Both the position numbers and the translations under genes were made by a program. A stretch of 64,000 bases of DNA from Clostridia bacterium (GTDB lineage Bacteria > Bacillota > Clostridia > Lachnospirales > Lachnospiraceae): the NCBI GenBank assembly GCA_003249225.1, contig QKJQ01000037.1:1-64000 (forward strand). The letters run 5' to 3'. Shown here piece by piece: positions 27,420 through 37,344 of the stretch. The stretch's first letter is position 1; each line of letters opens with the position of its first letter. Below the pieces are notes generated by a model. It did not search any database and was not told the DNA's origin. It saw nothing but the letters and a program-made list of their open reading frames with translations.

Positions 27420-28414
27420 TATTTACCACCTTTTCTGTTTCGCTTCTGACTGATCAGTTCGTATCTTGTCCAGACACCGGAATATAATATATTTCGAAGA
27501 ATTCCTGCATTTTCAAGTATCGGCATTCGTTCAAATGCTTTCGCACATTCAGCCATGGTATCGGTCAAAACCTGTTTTGCAAAGATATCAAAATCTTTCC
27601 TTCCAAGATATTCGATCCAGGGATTGAACATTTTCTTTTTTGTATCTTTTTCGATATCTTCAAAGGCGTCCATCAGATAGATAAACTTGCCCAGATAAAA
27701 TCCAAGTTCCAAAAGGTCTTTTTCCCATTCGTCCCGTCGGTATAAAAGTATCTCACCCATTAATATTCCGGTAAGACCTCCGGCAAGATCAAGCCTGTTT
27801 CCTGCAATATCTTCCTTTTGTTCAGGGATAGAATTCAGGTCAGAACTTGTATTGTGATCATTGTTTTTCACTGTACCACGGTTACCATTGTCTGACCAGC
27901 TAATTGCTGCTCCTGCTTTTTGTACGGAGTTCAAGAAATCGGTCTGCTCTACTTTTTGTTTATCTGCCTGTTCAACTTTCGAAAGCGCCATTACATATTG
28001 TTTTGCTGCTTCTGCCTGCTTTGGATATTTCTTTTCGATATCCTTGAAATGTTTCTTAAGCAGATCGCTTTCTGTTTTTGACAGGATGTTCTTCTCGTCA
28101 GCCCAGTCATCCTTCAGATTATAATAGGACAAAAGCACATTCATATCTGCAGCATATTCAGCGATTGCAGTTTCTATGTAATTATGTGCTTTTACCGGAT
28201 GAATCAGGCATCGGCCGGAACTCTTCTGCTCCGTTGTCTCATACAGGCTGCTCAGCAGCAGATACACGAACGTCAGATCATAATTTAATGTTATCTGGCC
28301 CGGCAGACCATGATTCTTTGCTAATGTATGGCAGAGGCCGCAATAATAGGAGCGGTAGATCTGTTGCTCATCGATTGCCAGTCCTTTCTGATTTGCCAGG
28401 ATATAACCAAACAT
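27419..28414 (-). CDS. DUF5685 family protein
   Basis: A 331-residue protein that matches the DUF5685 family by its start ([12 protein letters not shown]) and the conserved [17 protein letters not shown] with a CxxC-like pair, followed by [14 protein letters not shown]. It is mostly helical and has a family-typical [11 protein letters not shown] and [19 protein letters not shown] in the second half, which resembles an all-helical prenyltransferase- or transferase-like bundle with acidic residues. That structural comparison is inference. No function is known. It sits between a zinc-ribbon membrane protein and a J-domain protein in one operon. Confidence 0.75.
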   Translation of the reverse strand: MFGYILANQKGLAIDEQQIYRSYYCGLCHTLAKNHGLPGQITLNYDLTFVYLLLSSLYETTEQKSSGRCLIHPVKAHNYIETAIAEYAADMNVLLSYYNLKDDWADEKNILSKTESDLLKKHFKDIEKKYPKQAEAAKQYVMALSKVEQADKQKVEQTDFLNSVQKAGAAISWSDNGNRGTVKNNDHNTSSDLNSIPEQKEDIAGNRLDLAGGLTGILMGEILLYRRDEWEKDLLELGFYLGKFIYLMDAFEDIEKDTKKKMFNPWIEYLGRKDFDIFAKQVLTDTMAECAKAFERMPILENAGILRNILYSGVWTRYELISQKRNRKGGK

Positions 28415-28450
28415 TACATTCCTCTCTTCTTATAGCGATTACGACAACAA

Positions 28451-28846
28451 TCAACTGTTCTTTTCAAATTCCTGTCCGCATTTTGGGCAGCGTACCATGA
28501 TCCGTCCTTTGCCCTTTGGAATCTTTATTTTCTGTCTGCACTTTGGACAGGCATAGATATGATGCGTCTTTCTGGTCTGCAGATTCCTTTTCTTTTTATC
28601 AAAGAACCATTTTACTTTATTGAACAATCCCATAAATTTCATATTCTCATTATACCTTTTGTAAGTATTCTTTGAAAACATGCGAAAATACCCATAGACA
28701 AGCATCAAAACTGCCGGTATCTCTAAAAGTGTAACTCTGGTAAACATTGCTATCACCAGAATGCCCAGCGCGCCCCATGTCAGAAATTTACCGAACTGAT
28801 CCAGTCCATACCGACCCATCATAAAACGCTGTAGTTTGTCTCTCAT
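28451..28846 (-). CDS. Small membrane protein with a C-terminal zinc ribbon
   Basis: About 131 residues. Two hydrophobic stretches near the N-terminus (LTWGALGILVIAMF and LLEIPAVLMLVYGYF) anchor it. A basic linker leads to a zinc ribbon CPKCRQKIKIPKGKGRIMVRCPKC (here two CPxC pairs about 20 residues apart). The start is placed at 28846 (MRDKLQ) behind AAAGGAGAAGG. The reading from 28876 would include that ribosome site. It opens the zinc-ribbon, DUF5685, DnaJ operon and has a good promoter. Function is unknown. Confidence 0.75.
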   Translation of the reverse strand: MRDKLQRFMMGRYGLDQFGKFLTWGALGILVIAMFTRVTLLEIPAVLMLVYGYFRMFSKNTYKRYNENMKFMGLFNKVKWFFDKKKRNLQTRKTHHIYACPKCRQKIKIPKGKGRIMVRCPKCGQEFEKNS

Positions 28847-28895
28847 TCCAACCTTCTCCTTTGATCTGATTATCAATATTATCTTTCTCTATAAC

Positions 28896-28912
28896 ACAGA
28901 TTCGGAATCTGT
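28896..28912. repeat. Palindrome in the leader of the zinc-ribbon operon
   Basis: A perfect 8-bp inverted repeat with a single central base (ACAGATTC/GAATCTGT), 50 bp upstream of the first start codon and downstream of the promoter. It could be an operator. Confidence 0.4.
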
Positions 28913-28980
28913 ATTGCCTTATTCCTTCGTTAGCTTTTTCACATTATAGGTTACAAATGTGTTTATGCTGTGTTTTTTGT

Positions 28981-29009
28981 ACTATATATCCCAAATGCCG
29001 TGTTGTCAA
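28981..29009 (-). promoter_or_regulatory. Sigma-A promoter of the zinc-ribbon/DUF5685/DnaJ operon
   Basis: On the minus strand a consensus TTGACA (29004-29009) and TATAGT (28981-28986) are spaced by exactly 17 bp. This gives a leader of about 130 nt. Confidence 0.75.
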
Positions 29010-29092
29010 TCATCTGAAAGGATTCTTAATTGACTTTTAATATTTTACGGATCAATGAACTCCTATGGCAGGAACGCCTGTATTCATCCTGC

Positions 29093-32056
29093 TTACTCAA
29101 CACTTTTCAATGACTCTATCATATCGATCTTCTTCAGGCGAAAGTACATTACCCAGTTTACAAAAGTGGAAAAGAAAAGAGTTATGACTACACTGAACAG
29201 ATAACTGGCGGTCTTGATCTGCCTTCCAAACATGATCATATCGATCTCACTTGTCCTGATTACAAATTGATGAAGAATGACACCAAGCCCTATGCCCGCA
29301 ATAATTCCAAATATGGTAAGGAACGTATTCTCCCGGAAGATATACTCTGCTACCTCACCATCATAAAATCCAAGTACCTTCAAGGTGGCTAATTCCCGTT
29401 TACGCTCCAGTATATTTATGTTATTCAGATTATAGAGAACAATGAAAGCCAGCAGCCCGGCCGAAATAATCAGCACCCACACGACCATATCAAGACTGTC
29501 CATCATATTTGAAATCTGTTTTTCCATATCAGCAACAAAGATAACGGATTGCACCTGCGCGTCTGCGAGAAACATTTCACCCAGCGTTTCCTTCTCCGCA
29601 GAAGACAGACTGCCTGTTTTAACATTGATCCGGTTGTAGACTGGTTCCTCATGAAATACCTCCTCATAGTAAGCAGTCGACATATAAATATAATGAAAGA
29701 GGTAATTCTCCGTTATGGCAGATACCTTTACCTCGATCTCTTCTGTTTCGGAAGGCTTGATCGTTATGGTATCACCTGCTTTCAGCGAAAGCATCTTAGC
29801 CAGTTTTTCCGTAATGATCACTCCATCCTCTGACATTGTATAGGTATCCTCTGATGTTCTGTCCTTAAGTATAACAAAATCATCAAAGGACTGAAGGGTC
29901 TCCGGTACGAACAGGTTAATGGACTTTGTGACATCATTCGCACTGGCATCCATGGAGGTGATTCTTGCATACATATATTCATCAATATCGTTGTTTGAAT
30001 CAAGCATATCGGTCAGTTCCATGCTTTTTTCTTCGACCGAAAGATACATGTCATACGTCCAGATCGTCCGATACTGCTTATTCACGATCTCCTTAATCGA
30101 ATCACGAAGCCCAAAACCCACAAGCAGCAGGGCCATACAGCTTCCAATGCCAAAGACCGTCATAAAAAAACGTTTCTTATAGCGGAACAGATTTCGTATG
30201 GTCGCCTTCCTTGTAAAATTCAGGCGCTTCCAAAGAGGGGTAATTCTTTCGAGCAGTACCCTTTTTCCGCTCGGTGGTGCCGGTGGGCGCATTAGTTTTG
30301 CCGGAGATGAAGCAAGTTCCCCGTAACAGGCGGCAAAAGTGGCTGCAACCACGCAGAATTCTGCTATTAGTATCGCTGCAATGGATATCGACCAGTTAAG
30401 CGGGGTCTCAATCTCCTTGATATTTATGTATAAAATTGCATACGCTTTGATAATTACATAAGGGAGTACACTTTTTCCCAGCAATGCGCCCAGAATTCCA
30501 CCAGCCATGCTGGCAGAAAAAGCATATAAAATGTATTTCGCCGCAATGGACCCTTTTTTGTAACCCAGTGCTTTCATCGTACCGATCTGTACTCTTTGTT
30601 CTTCAACCATACGGGTCATGGTAGTAAGACTGACAAGCGCAGCGACCAGAAAGAATATAATCGGGAATACTTTCCCGATCGCGCCAATTCGTTCCGCGTC
30701 CTGTCCATATTCCACATAAGTTTGCAGGGAATTCCGGTCAAGCACATACCAGGAAGGAATCTCAAGAGAGCTTATTTCACTTTTTGCTTCGTTTATATCT
30801 TCTTGTGCAGCATCAAGCTTTGGCTGTGCTTCCTGACTCTGCTTTTCGAATTCATCCGCATTTGCCTGATACTCTTTTAATCCCTGTGTCAGCTCTTCCT
30901 GCGCAGCAGTAAGATCTTCTTTTACCGATGCGATCTGTTCCTTTCCAGCAGCGATCTGCTGCATTCCAGTCTGATAGGTAACTTCATCAATAAGACCTGC
31001 CTGATAGGAAGCTTCCACTGTATTCTCCTGATCTTGCAATTCTTGTTCCTGTTCATTAACAGAAGAAAAAGAAGCATCGATCTGATCCTGCGATTTCTGT
31101 AAATCCTCCGCAGCCTCTTTAAGCTTTTCTTTTGCGCTGTCAAGCTCCTCTTGCTGCTTCTTAAGTTCTTCTTCTGCATCTGAAATCGATGCCATACCTT
31201 CCTCATATAATTCCTGATAGCGCAGCGTACACAAAGAACCGGATAACTCTTCTATTCGATCCATGACCTCATTTACCTTGTCGGAATATGCATCCGAATA
31301 GCAGATTTCCTCCTGGGCACCCTCAACTGTAACATAGATGACACTATAGGCTTCCTGCACAAAGCTTTCCGGGAGCAGGAACATGAAAGCATCCGCACTT
31401 CCATTTCCAATCGATGCAGTTCCTCTGTCCCAGGTAAGATATCCGGCATAACTACCGTAACCGACAATGGTATAGGTATCGGTGATAAGAGTGTCCGACA
31501 TTCCGTTCTTTGCATCTGCATTCACATAATCAGAGCTTTCTGAATCGAAAGCGCCTGAATCTGCACTGCCAGAACGAATCCCCTCTGTCTTTGTTTTACC
31601 AGAACTTAATGTTATCGTATCACCAAGCTGATAATCTCCTTCTCGATAAAAAGCGCTGTCAAGAAAACACTCAGACGAGTCCTGCGGTAATCTGCCCTCC
31701 TCCAATGTGACATCGTTCATTGTCTCAGTTAATGAATAAATGGTAAGAACTGCCTCATAATTGTTCACTTTCGTCATTGCTTCCGTCTGGTATGCACCTT
31801 CTGCATTGATGACTCCATCCGCCTTTGTTATGGCGGCCAGATCGTCCTTTGTAACACCTAATGTACCAAGGACCCGGATATCAAAAAAGCGGTTCGCATC
31901 CAGATATGCATCGGCAGACAGCCGCATGTCCGGTTCTGAAGAACGTACCCCGGTAAAAAAGGCAACCCCAAGCGTAACGATGAACAAAATAGATAAGAAC
32001 CTGTTCAGGCTTTTTCGTATTTCTCTATAAAAATCAATTCTTTGAATTTGCTTCAT
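29093..32056 (-). CDS. FtsX-type ABC transporter permease
   Basis: A 987-residue permease with two FtsX/MacB-type domains. An N-terminal membrane segment (FLSILFIVTLGVAFFTGV) is followed by a large extracytoplasmic region with a long charged coiled coil (about residues 290-420, rich in E, K and Q). Then come three membrane segments, a second membrane entry (FFMTVFGIGSCMALLLVGFG), another extracytoplasmic domain and three final segments. Transporters of this plan move lipids or peptides, or act on cell-wall hydrolases, without a classical substrate channel. It lies 14 bp after its ATPase gene. The substrate is unknown. Confidence 0.88.
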   Translation of the reverse strand: MKQIQRIDFYREIRKSLNRFLSILFIVTLGVAFFTGVRSSEPDMRLSADAYLDANRFFDIRVLGTLGVTKDDLAAITKADGVINAEGAYQTEAMTKVNNYEAVLTIYSLTETMNDVTLEEGRLPQDSSECFLDSAFYREGDYQLGDTITLSSGKTKTEGIRSGSADSGAFDSESSDYVNADAKNGMSDTLITDTYTIVGYGSYAGYLTWDRGTASIGNGSADAFMFLLPESFVQEAYSVIYVTVEGAQEEICYSDAYSDKVNEVMDRIEELSGSLCTLRYQELYEEGMASISDAEEELKKQQEELDSAKEKLKEAAEDLQKSQDQIDASFSSVNEQEQELQDQENTVEASYQAGLIDEVTYQTGMQQIAAGKEQIASVKEDLTAAQEELTQGLKEYQANADEFEKQSQEAQPKLDAAQEDINEAKSEISSLEIPSWYVLDRNSLQTYVEYGQDAERIGAIGKVFPIIFFLVAALVSLTTMTRMVEEQRVQIGTMKALGYKKGSIAAKYILYAFSASMAGGILGALLGKSVLPYVIIKAYAILYINIKEIETPLNWSISIAAILIAEFCVVAATFAACYGELASSPAKLMRPPAPPSGKRVLLERITPLWKRLNFTRKATIRNLFRYKKRFFMTVFGIGSCMALLLVGFGLRDSIKEIVNKQYRTIWTYDMYLSVEEKSMELTDMLDSNNDIDEYMYARITSMDASANDVTKSINLFVPETLQSFDDFVILKDRTSEDTYTMSEDGVIITEKLAKMLSLKAGDTITIKPSETEEIEVKVSAITENYLFHYIYMSTAYYEEVFHEEPVYNRINVKTGSLSSAEKETLGEMFLADAQVQSVIFVADMEKQISNMMDSLDMVVWVLIISAGLLAFIVLYNLNNINILERKRELATLKVLGFYDGEVAEYIFRENTFLTIFGIIAGIGLGVILHQFVIRTSEIDMIMFGRQIKTASYLFSVVITLFFSTFVNWVMYFRLKKIDMIESLKSVE

Positions 32057-32070
32057 TTTTCTGTCCTATT

Positions 32071-32772
32071 CTACCATTCGATTTCACCAATCGGCTTCGG
32101 ATTCTCATTTATGGATATGTCACTTACTTTGCCGCTTTTGATCCGAATAATTCGGTCAGCCATCGGAGCAATGGCAAGATTATGCGTAATAACAATTACC
32201 GTCATCTTTCTTGTCCTGCACATATCCTGCAAAAGTGCTAGTATTGATTTTCCAGTCTGATAGTCAAGTGCACCGGTTGGTTCATCACACAGCAAAAGTT
32301 TGGGGTTTTTGGCCAGTGCTCTGGCGATGGATACTCTCTGCTGTTCACCACCTGACAGCTGGGACGGAAAGTTATTCAGACGGTCCTCAAGTCCTACTTC
32401 ACACAGGACATCCTTGGCATTCAACGGATCACTGGATACCTGAAGCGCCAGTTCGACATTCTCAAGTGCTGTCAGGTTCTGAATAAGATTGTAGAATTGA
32501 AATACAAATCCAATATCTTCTCTTCGATACTGGATCAGCTTTTTCCCTTTTAATTTGGTTATATCCTGTCCATCGACAAAAAGTTCGCCGTCCGTGGCGT
32601 CATCCATACCACCCAGGATGTTAAGCACTGTCGTCTTTCCTGCACCGCTTGAGCCAACTACAACGACAAATTCTCCTTTGTTAATGGAAAATGACACTCC
32701 GGCCGCTGCATGAATATCCACTTCTCCCATATGATATACTTTTGTGATATCTTTTGCTTCTACATAACTCAT
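32071..32772 (-). CDS. ABC transporter ATP-binding protein, MacB/LolD type
   Basis: A 233-residue ATPase that pairs with the FtsX-type permease that follows. Walker A is GSSGAGKTT (around residues 40-48), the signature is [15 protein letters not shown], Walker B is [12 protein letters not shown] and the H-loop is VITHN. The [20 protein letters not shown] start is typical of the LolD/MacB group. Confidence 0.93.
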   Translation of the reverse strand: MSYVEAKDITKVYHMGEVDIHAAAGVSFSINKGEFVVVVGSSGAGKTTVLNILGGMDDATDGELFVDGQDITKLKGKKLIQYRREDIGFVFQFYNLIQNLTALENVELALQVSSDPLNAKDVLCEVGLEDRLNNFPSQLSGGEQQRVSIARALAKNPKLLLCDEPTGALDYQTGKSILALLQDMCRTRKMTVIVITHNLAIAPMADRIIRIKSGKVSDISINENPKPIGEIEW

Positions 32773-32825
32773 AGGCTCTCCTATCTGAATTTTGTTTTTT
32801 GAATACAGGCTCTGAAAGGCAAACT

Positions 32826-32849
32826 GCCGGTGTAGTTTCCCACACCGGC
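32826..32849 (-). terminator. Hairpin between YhfC-like and ABC genes
   Basis: An 8-bp GC-rich perfect stem (32826-32833 and 32842-32849) lies 14 bp after the YhfC-like stop. The minus-strand sequence after it has only a short T-run, so it may be a partial terminator that reduces read-through into the ABC genes. Confidence 0.5.
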
Positions 32850-32862
32850 CTGTTCTCCTGCA

Positions 32863-33840
32863 TTAATTCTGTTTATCAGATGTATTGTCTGATTCACCCT
32901 CATTTTTTAGATTTCGATTAGCCAGGTTGCCAAATTCACTCCAGGCTTTTTTATTCTTTGCTTTTTCTGCTTCTTCCTGAAGCTTCTTCTTTGCCGTTGG
33001 CGATTCAAATTTTTCCTTTGGAAGAGCAATGGCGTATTTTTTAATAATATAGATACTTCCTGCAAGAATCAGGAGTGCAACGATTACGCTGATAATAAGC
33101 TCTGTTTTGTCACTGTAGAGATACCCCATATCCTCCGTACTTGCGTTCTGCGGTATCCAGTAAGAAAGCTCATACGCAAGTACCATCAGTCCGCCAAGCA
33201 CAAATCCAAGGACTGTCTCCTGCTTTCGTATGTATGCAACCATAAAAACTATGACAGCAATATTAAGTGCGACAAGCGCGATCTGTTCAACGGAATTAAT
33301 ATAAAAGGTTGCCGGATGAAGCGCAATCAGCTGACTCTGTGCACTTTCGGCACTTGCACGAAGTGTCTCTGCTTCTTCTCCTGTAACATCCTGTGAAGCC
33401 ATGACCGTATCAACGAAATTCCCCTGATTAATCATTAAGGAATATGAAATGTTCATGAAGTAATTTGTTATCTGGGTGAACACCTGACCAATGGAAAAGC
33501 CCACACCAAGTGCAATCGCCCTGAAATAACCAATGTCCATCTTCTTTAGATATAAAAGTGCCAGAACTCTGGCTGCAACATCTGCAACTGCCAGCAAAAC
33601 GACCAGAATTACAAGGTAGACCAGATAGGACACTTCTTTCAGATTATTGATCTGCAATACCCCGCCCAGAATATTCAAAAGACTTTCCGACAGCATAGCA
33701 CCGACAATACCGACCAAAAGGAACATAATTACATTTCTGACCCCCGCTTTTTTCACACAATATATAACGCCAAGCAGCGGAAGCAGAAAACTGACTGCCA
33801 TAGCAAGACCCATACCTATAATCGTAACATTTGATACCAT
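32863..33840 (-). CDS. YhfC-family intramembrane protein
   Basis: About 325 residues with eight or more membrane segments, for example GMGLAMAVSFLLPLLGVIYCVK, VIMFLLVGIVGAMLSE, LVYLVILVVLLAVADVAA and LIISVIVALLILAGSIYII. The FRAIALGVGFSIGQV region and order of segments match YhfC. That family is related to CAAX-type/glutamic intramembrane proteases, so protease activity is possible but not shown. The C-terminus is a charged cytoplasmic tail. The start is 33840 (MVSNVTI), since GGAGG precedes it. The ATG at 33852 overlaps that site. It lies upstream of, and possibly works with, the FtsX-type ABC system. Confidence 0.72.
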   Translation of the reverse strand: MVSNVTIIGMGLAMAVSFLLPLLGVIYCVKKAGVRNVIMFLLVGIVGAMLSESLLNILGGVLQINNLKEVSYLVYLVILVVLLAVADVAARVLALLYLKKMDIGYFRAIALGVGFSIGQVFTQITNYFMNISYSLMINQGNFVDTVMASQDVTGEEAETLRASAESAQSQLIALHPATFYINSVEQIALVALNIAVIVFMVAYIRKQETVLGFVLGGLMVLAYELSYWIPQNASTEDMGYLYSDKTELIISVIVALLILAGSIYIIKKYAIALPKEKFESPTAKKKLQEEAEKAKNKKAWSEFGNLANRNLKNEGESDNTSDKQN

Positions 33841-33944
33841 AGAATCCTCCATATTATTTTCCTTGTTTCTTTACCGTATTCTATCACCGTTTCTCATGAT
33901 TCGTCAACCAAAACGACATTTTTTATAAATGGATGCTGTGTACC

Positions 33945-33991
33945 TAAAAAACGGACAGCTGCCTGATACTATCAAGGCATACTGTCCGTTT
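33945..33991 (-). terminator. Terminator after the chemoreceptor gene
   Basis: On the minus strand AAACGGACAG pairs with CTGTCCGTTT around an inner second stem (GCCTTGATA with TATCAGGC-like pairing), ending in TTTTTT. Confidence 0.85.
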
Positions 33992-34012
33992 AATTTTTTT
34001 ATCTTTTTATTT

Positions 34013-35518
34013 TTAATTCTGATAGGCATCCAGCTTGTGTGTTGCGGTTACGACCTGATCCAGCAGCGATACCGCATCTTTTAACTGATTCTTTCCTTCC
34101 CTTGTCATATTGGAAGCACTTTCTGTGCTGGCACTGATTTCCTCAAAGGCAGCAGACATCTGTGTAATATTGTCTACAATTTTCGCATTGGATTGTGATA
34201 CACCTATCATTTGTTTTCCAATTGCTTCGACCTGATCGTTCAAATTATTCATCTTAACGTAGATATTCTCCATATCGTCTGTTACGGTGGTTATAATTCT
34301 GCCCTGATCTGCTGTAATCTGAATGGATTGTTTTACAATATCAGATGCTTCCCCTGCATTTCTATCCAGTTCTTCAAGAATCTTTGAAATATTATCAATG
34401 GATACCCTGGTCTGATCAGCCAGTGACCTGATTTCCTCTGCGACAACAGCAAATCCTCTTCCGCTTTCTCCCGCACGGGCTGCTTCTATGGATGCATTCA
34501 AAGCCAGAAGGTTCGTCTGACTCGCTATACGAAAGATAACATCAGTGATTTCATGTACACTTTTTGTCTTCTCCTGAAGTATCTCCATTGCATGAGTCAC
34601 GGATGCATTAATATTCTCTGCATCTTTTGAGTATTTGCCAAGCTTTTCAAATGAATGACGACCACCCTGCATCAGTTGCATGGATTCTTTCGATATGACA
34701 CCGACACTTTCTGCTGACTTCTCTGTCCGTAAGATCTCCTTTTGAATTTCCTGTGTCATCTCGGTCTGATAAATGATGCTTTCTGCGGAAGCTTCTGTAC
34801 TTTCCGCGATTTCATTCATCGTTCTGTCAACGCTTTCTATCTTGCTTTCTACTTCATGAGCAAATACAGCCGTTGTCTCTGCATTCTTCTGCACGACGGA
34901 AGACAGCTCAAGTACATCGACCAACAGACCATCTGCTTTTTCCTTTTCATCCATTGCATTACCGACAGAATCTGATATAAAACGATTGCCGATTCGGACA
35001 AAGAAGGCAAGATCAAGTGCAAACAGAAGTCCCATTAAGAGATTTCCCAATTCGACTACTGTACCTTCACCAATTTCATTTGTAATATAAACAAAGAACC
35101 TTATCAGTATGATCAGACTTAGATAAATGCTTACAGACAGCGTAAACTTTTCATCGTAGTAGACCATTGTGCAGGCAAGAAGAAATACCATTGTCGTTAC
35201 AACATAGTACTCATGAAGATCAAAGATCAGATACGTGTAAAGCAAAGCGAATCCATAAACCGTAATGTATTTGAAATTCGAACTGTTAGTTCTTGATTTT
35301 AACAGAAATGCAAGTACCGCAAGATGGAGCAGGCAATAACCAACAACGACGACCGCTTTCAGTGTTGAAGTTTCTCCAACGAAGAATTTTATTAACGACC
35401 CGGTCGAAATCAGCAGATATAAGGATGTCAAAGCCAGAAAAGCAAATCGGTTTCCTCTTGCGGTCCTTTCTTCCTGCTTGTGATATTTTCTTATTTTTTT
35501 AAGAATTTCTTTTTGCAT
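34013..35518 (-). CDS. Methyl-accepting chemotaxis protein without an external sensor domain
   Basis: A 501-residue chemoreceptor. The N-terminal 185 residues hold about six membrane segments with only short loops (for example [47 protein letters not shown]). There is no extracytoplasmic ligand domain and no clear HAMP domain. The cytoplasmic signalling helix carries the conserved hairpin tip [21 protein letters not shown] and [15 protein letters not shown]. Sensing is probably within or at the membrane. No other chemotaxis or flagellar genes are in the window. The start has AAGGAGG 12 bases upstream, a long spacing. Confidence 0.9.
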   Translation of the reverse strand: MQKEILKKIRKYHKQEERTARGNRFAFLALTSLYLLISTGSLIKFFVGETSTLKAVVVVGYCLLHLAVLAFLLKSRTNSSNFKYITVYGFALLYTYLIFDLHEYYVVTTMVFLLACTMVYYDEKFTLSVSIYLSLIILIRFFVYITNEIGEGTVVELGNLLMGLLFALDLAFFVRIGNRFISDSVGNAMDEKEKADGLLVDVLELSSVVQKNAETTAVFAHEVESKIESVDRTMNEIAESTEASAESIIYQTEMTQEIQKEILRTEKSAESVGVISKESMQLMQGGRHSFEKLGKYSKDAENINASVTHAMEILQEKTKSVHEITDVIFRIASQTNLLALNASIEAARAGESGRGFAVVAEEIRSLADQTRVSIDNISKILEELDRNAGEASDIVKQSIQITADQGRIITTVTDDMENIYVKMNNLNDQVEAIGKQMIGVSQSNAKIVDNITQMSAAFEEISASTESASNMTREGKNQLKDAVSLLDQVVTATHKLDAYQN

Positions 35519-35625
35519 AGTATTGCATTGCCTCCTTGAAATATATTACATAAGTATAAAATACTACATAAAATATATCTTATTCGACATTAAAAAACAA
35601 GTCATATTGCAAAAAGAGCTCAAAC

Positions 35626-36414
35626 CTATGCCACAATATCTTTCTTAGTGTATTTGACGAGTGCCATAAACACAAAGGCAACGGTATATACAGCACCAAC
35701 ACAAACTGCTGCCATATCCAGTTTTACTGCCTTGATAATGGCAGCCGCATCCGCAAATTGAAATGGAGTGATATATTTCATATAATCTGCTGAAGTGCTT
35801 ATATTAGCATAGATGTTCAGAAAATACATTACAGAAGCAATACCAAACCCGATACCAAGACTGCTCCGTCTTAAAAAAGCAGATATTCCAAAACAGATTG
35901 CAGCTATTTCAATATGAAGCAGAATCTGTGCCAGATGATACAAAAGAAACTCTCTCCAGGCAATCGCTTCCCCTATCATCCAAAAAGAACCCACTGCAAA
36001 GCCAAAAACGACGGCATTCATTGCAATAAGACAGCTGATAACGGCAAGTCCTTTGCCCAGCAAAAGCTTTCTCCTTGCCTTTGGATGTGTATACAGGAAC
36101 TCTGCGGTATGATGGCCCTCCTCTTTTGCCAATACTCCGATTCCAAGCTGCGCTGCATAAAATGCGCCGCCCAGACTTAAGATAACACCGCATTCAATTC
36201 CATAAAACCCAATGCTTGTCGAATAACTGATCTGATCCATTCCAAAAGCCGCAGTAAAGGAACCCATATTGGAAAACATTGCATCAATTTCATCCATCTG
36301 TCCTTTCATCTGCGGAAATAAAGCCATGCACAGAAGAATCAATCCTCCGATGCTCAGAGACCAGATCAGAAAACTCTTCCTGCTTTGTTTTATTTCATGT
36401 ATAAAAATCGCCAT
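35626..36414 (-). CDS. ABC-2 type transporter permease
   Basis: About 262 residues with six membrane segments (SLSIGGLILLCMALF, ISYSTSIGFYGIECGVILSLGG, AVISCLIAMNAVVFGFAVGSFWM, ILLHIEIAAICFGISAFL, and two near the end). The plan is that of ABC-2 permeases. The ATPase gene lies 57 bp upstream and TetR upstream of that, so it is an inducible exporter. The start at 36414 (MAIFIHEI) follows GGGAGAAAAG. The reading from 36441 has no ribosome site. Confidence 0.87.
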   Translation of the reverse strand: MAIFIHEIKQSRKSFLIWSLSIGGLILLCMALFPQMKGQMDEIDAMFSNMGSFTAAFGMDQISYSTSIGFYGIECGVILSLGGAFYAAQLGIGVLAKEEGHHTAEFLYTHPKARRKLLLGKGLAVISCLIAMNAVVFGFAVGSFWMIGEAIAWREFLLYHLAQILLHIEIAAICFGISAFLRRSSLGIGFGIASVMYFLNIYANISTSADYMKYITPFQFADAAAIIKAVKLDMAAVCVGAVYTVAFVFMALVKYTKKDIVA

Positions 36415-36471
36415 TCTTTTCTCCCTTCGGCAGAACCGCAATCCGGTCTCTGCGTAAATACTTCGTTTCTC

Positions 36472-37344
36472 TTACTTCGCATTCTCTGTGTACATATGCA
36501 TAAATATCTCTTCCAGATCCGGTTCCGTGATTATAATGTCTTTGACCGGCAGCTGCCACAGTTCACCAAGTAATAGTTTCATATCTCCCTGGTATAAGAA
36601 ATTTGCTGAATTTCCATTGGAAAATACATCGCTAACACCTTCCAGTGACGGCACCTGGTTTGTGCCCTGTATCGATACTCTTCTGGCTGAGGTTCTCGAA
36701 AGTTCTTCAACGGTACCCGTTAAAATGATCTCACCCTGTCTTATCAGCGCAGCCCTGTTACAATGCCGCTGGATCTCAGACAGTACATGAGAGGAAAGAA
36801 ACACTGTAGCACCTTTTTTCTGCCTTTCATGCAACAGATCAAAGAATTCTTTCTGCATCAAAGGGTCCAGTCCGCTTGTTGGTTCATCAAAAATATAAAG
36901 ATCCGGTCTGTGCATCATGGAGCAAACAATGCTTACTTTTTTTCGGTTCCCAAGGGAAAGCTCTTCAACGCGTTTATGCAGATCAAGCTGCAGGCGGTCA
37001 CATAAGTCTTTTGCTTCCTTTTCACAGTCCTGCTTTCGAAGCTTTGCCGAAAGCCGTATAATTTCTTCGACCTTCATTCCTGTGTAGAACCAGGCTTCGC
37101 TTGGCATATAGCCGATTCGCTTTAGAATCTCTTCTTTGCTTGTTCTGATATCCTTTCCAAACAGTGTCGCTTCTCCCGTAAATTTTTGAATAAGTCCAAG
37201 CAAAATCCTGATTGTTGTACTTTTCCCCGCACCATTTGGTCCGATAAATCCATAAATGTCACCTTCCCTGACCGACAGGCTGACATCTGTAATTCCTCTT
37301 GCTTTCCCGTATGATTTATTAAGTTTTTTGGTTTCTATTATCAT
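36472..37344 (-). CDS. ABC transporter ATP-binding protein (ABC-2 exporter)
   Basis: A 290-residue ATPase for the permease that follows. Walker A is GPNGAGKSTT (around residues 36-45), the signature is LSLGNRKKVSI, a variant in which the second glycine of LSGGQ is altered, Walker B is LYIFDEPTSGLD and the H-loop is FLSSHVLSE. The C-terminal extension matches bacitracin- and Nod-type exporter ATPases. The start overlaps the end of the TetR gene by four bases (ATGA). Confidence 0.92.
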   Translation of the reverse strand: MIIETKKLNKSYGKARGITDVSLSVREGDIYGFIGPNGAGKSTTIRILLGLIQKFTGEATLFGKDIRTSKEEILKRIGYMPSEAWFYTGMKVEEIIRLSAKLRKQDCEKEAKDLCDRLQLDLHKRVEELSLGNRKKVSIVCSMMHRPDLYIFDEPTSGLDPLMQKEFFDLLHERQKKGATVFLSSHVLSEIQRHCNRAALIRQGEIILTGTVEELSRTSARRVSIQGTNQVPSLEGVSDVFSNGNSANFLYQGDMKLLLGELWQLPVKDIIITEPDLEEIFMHMYTENAK

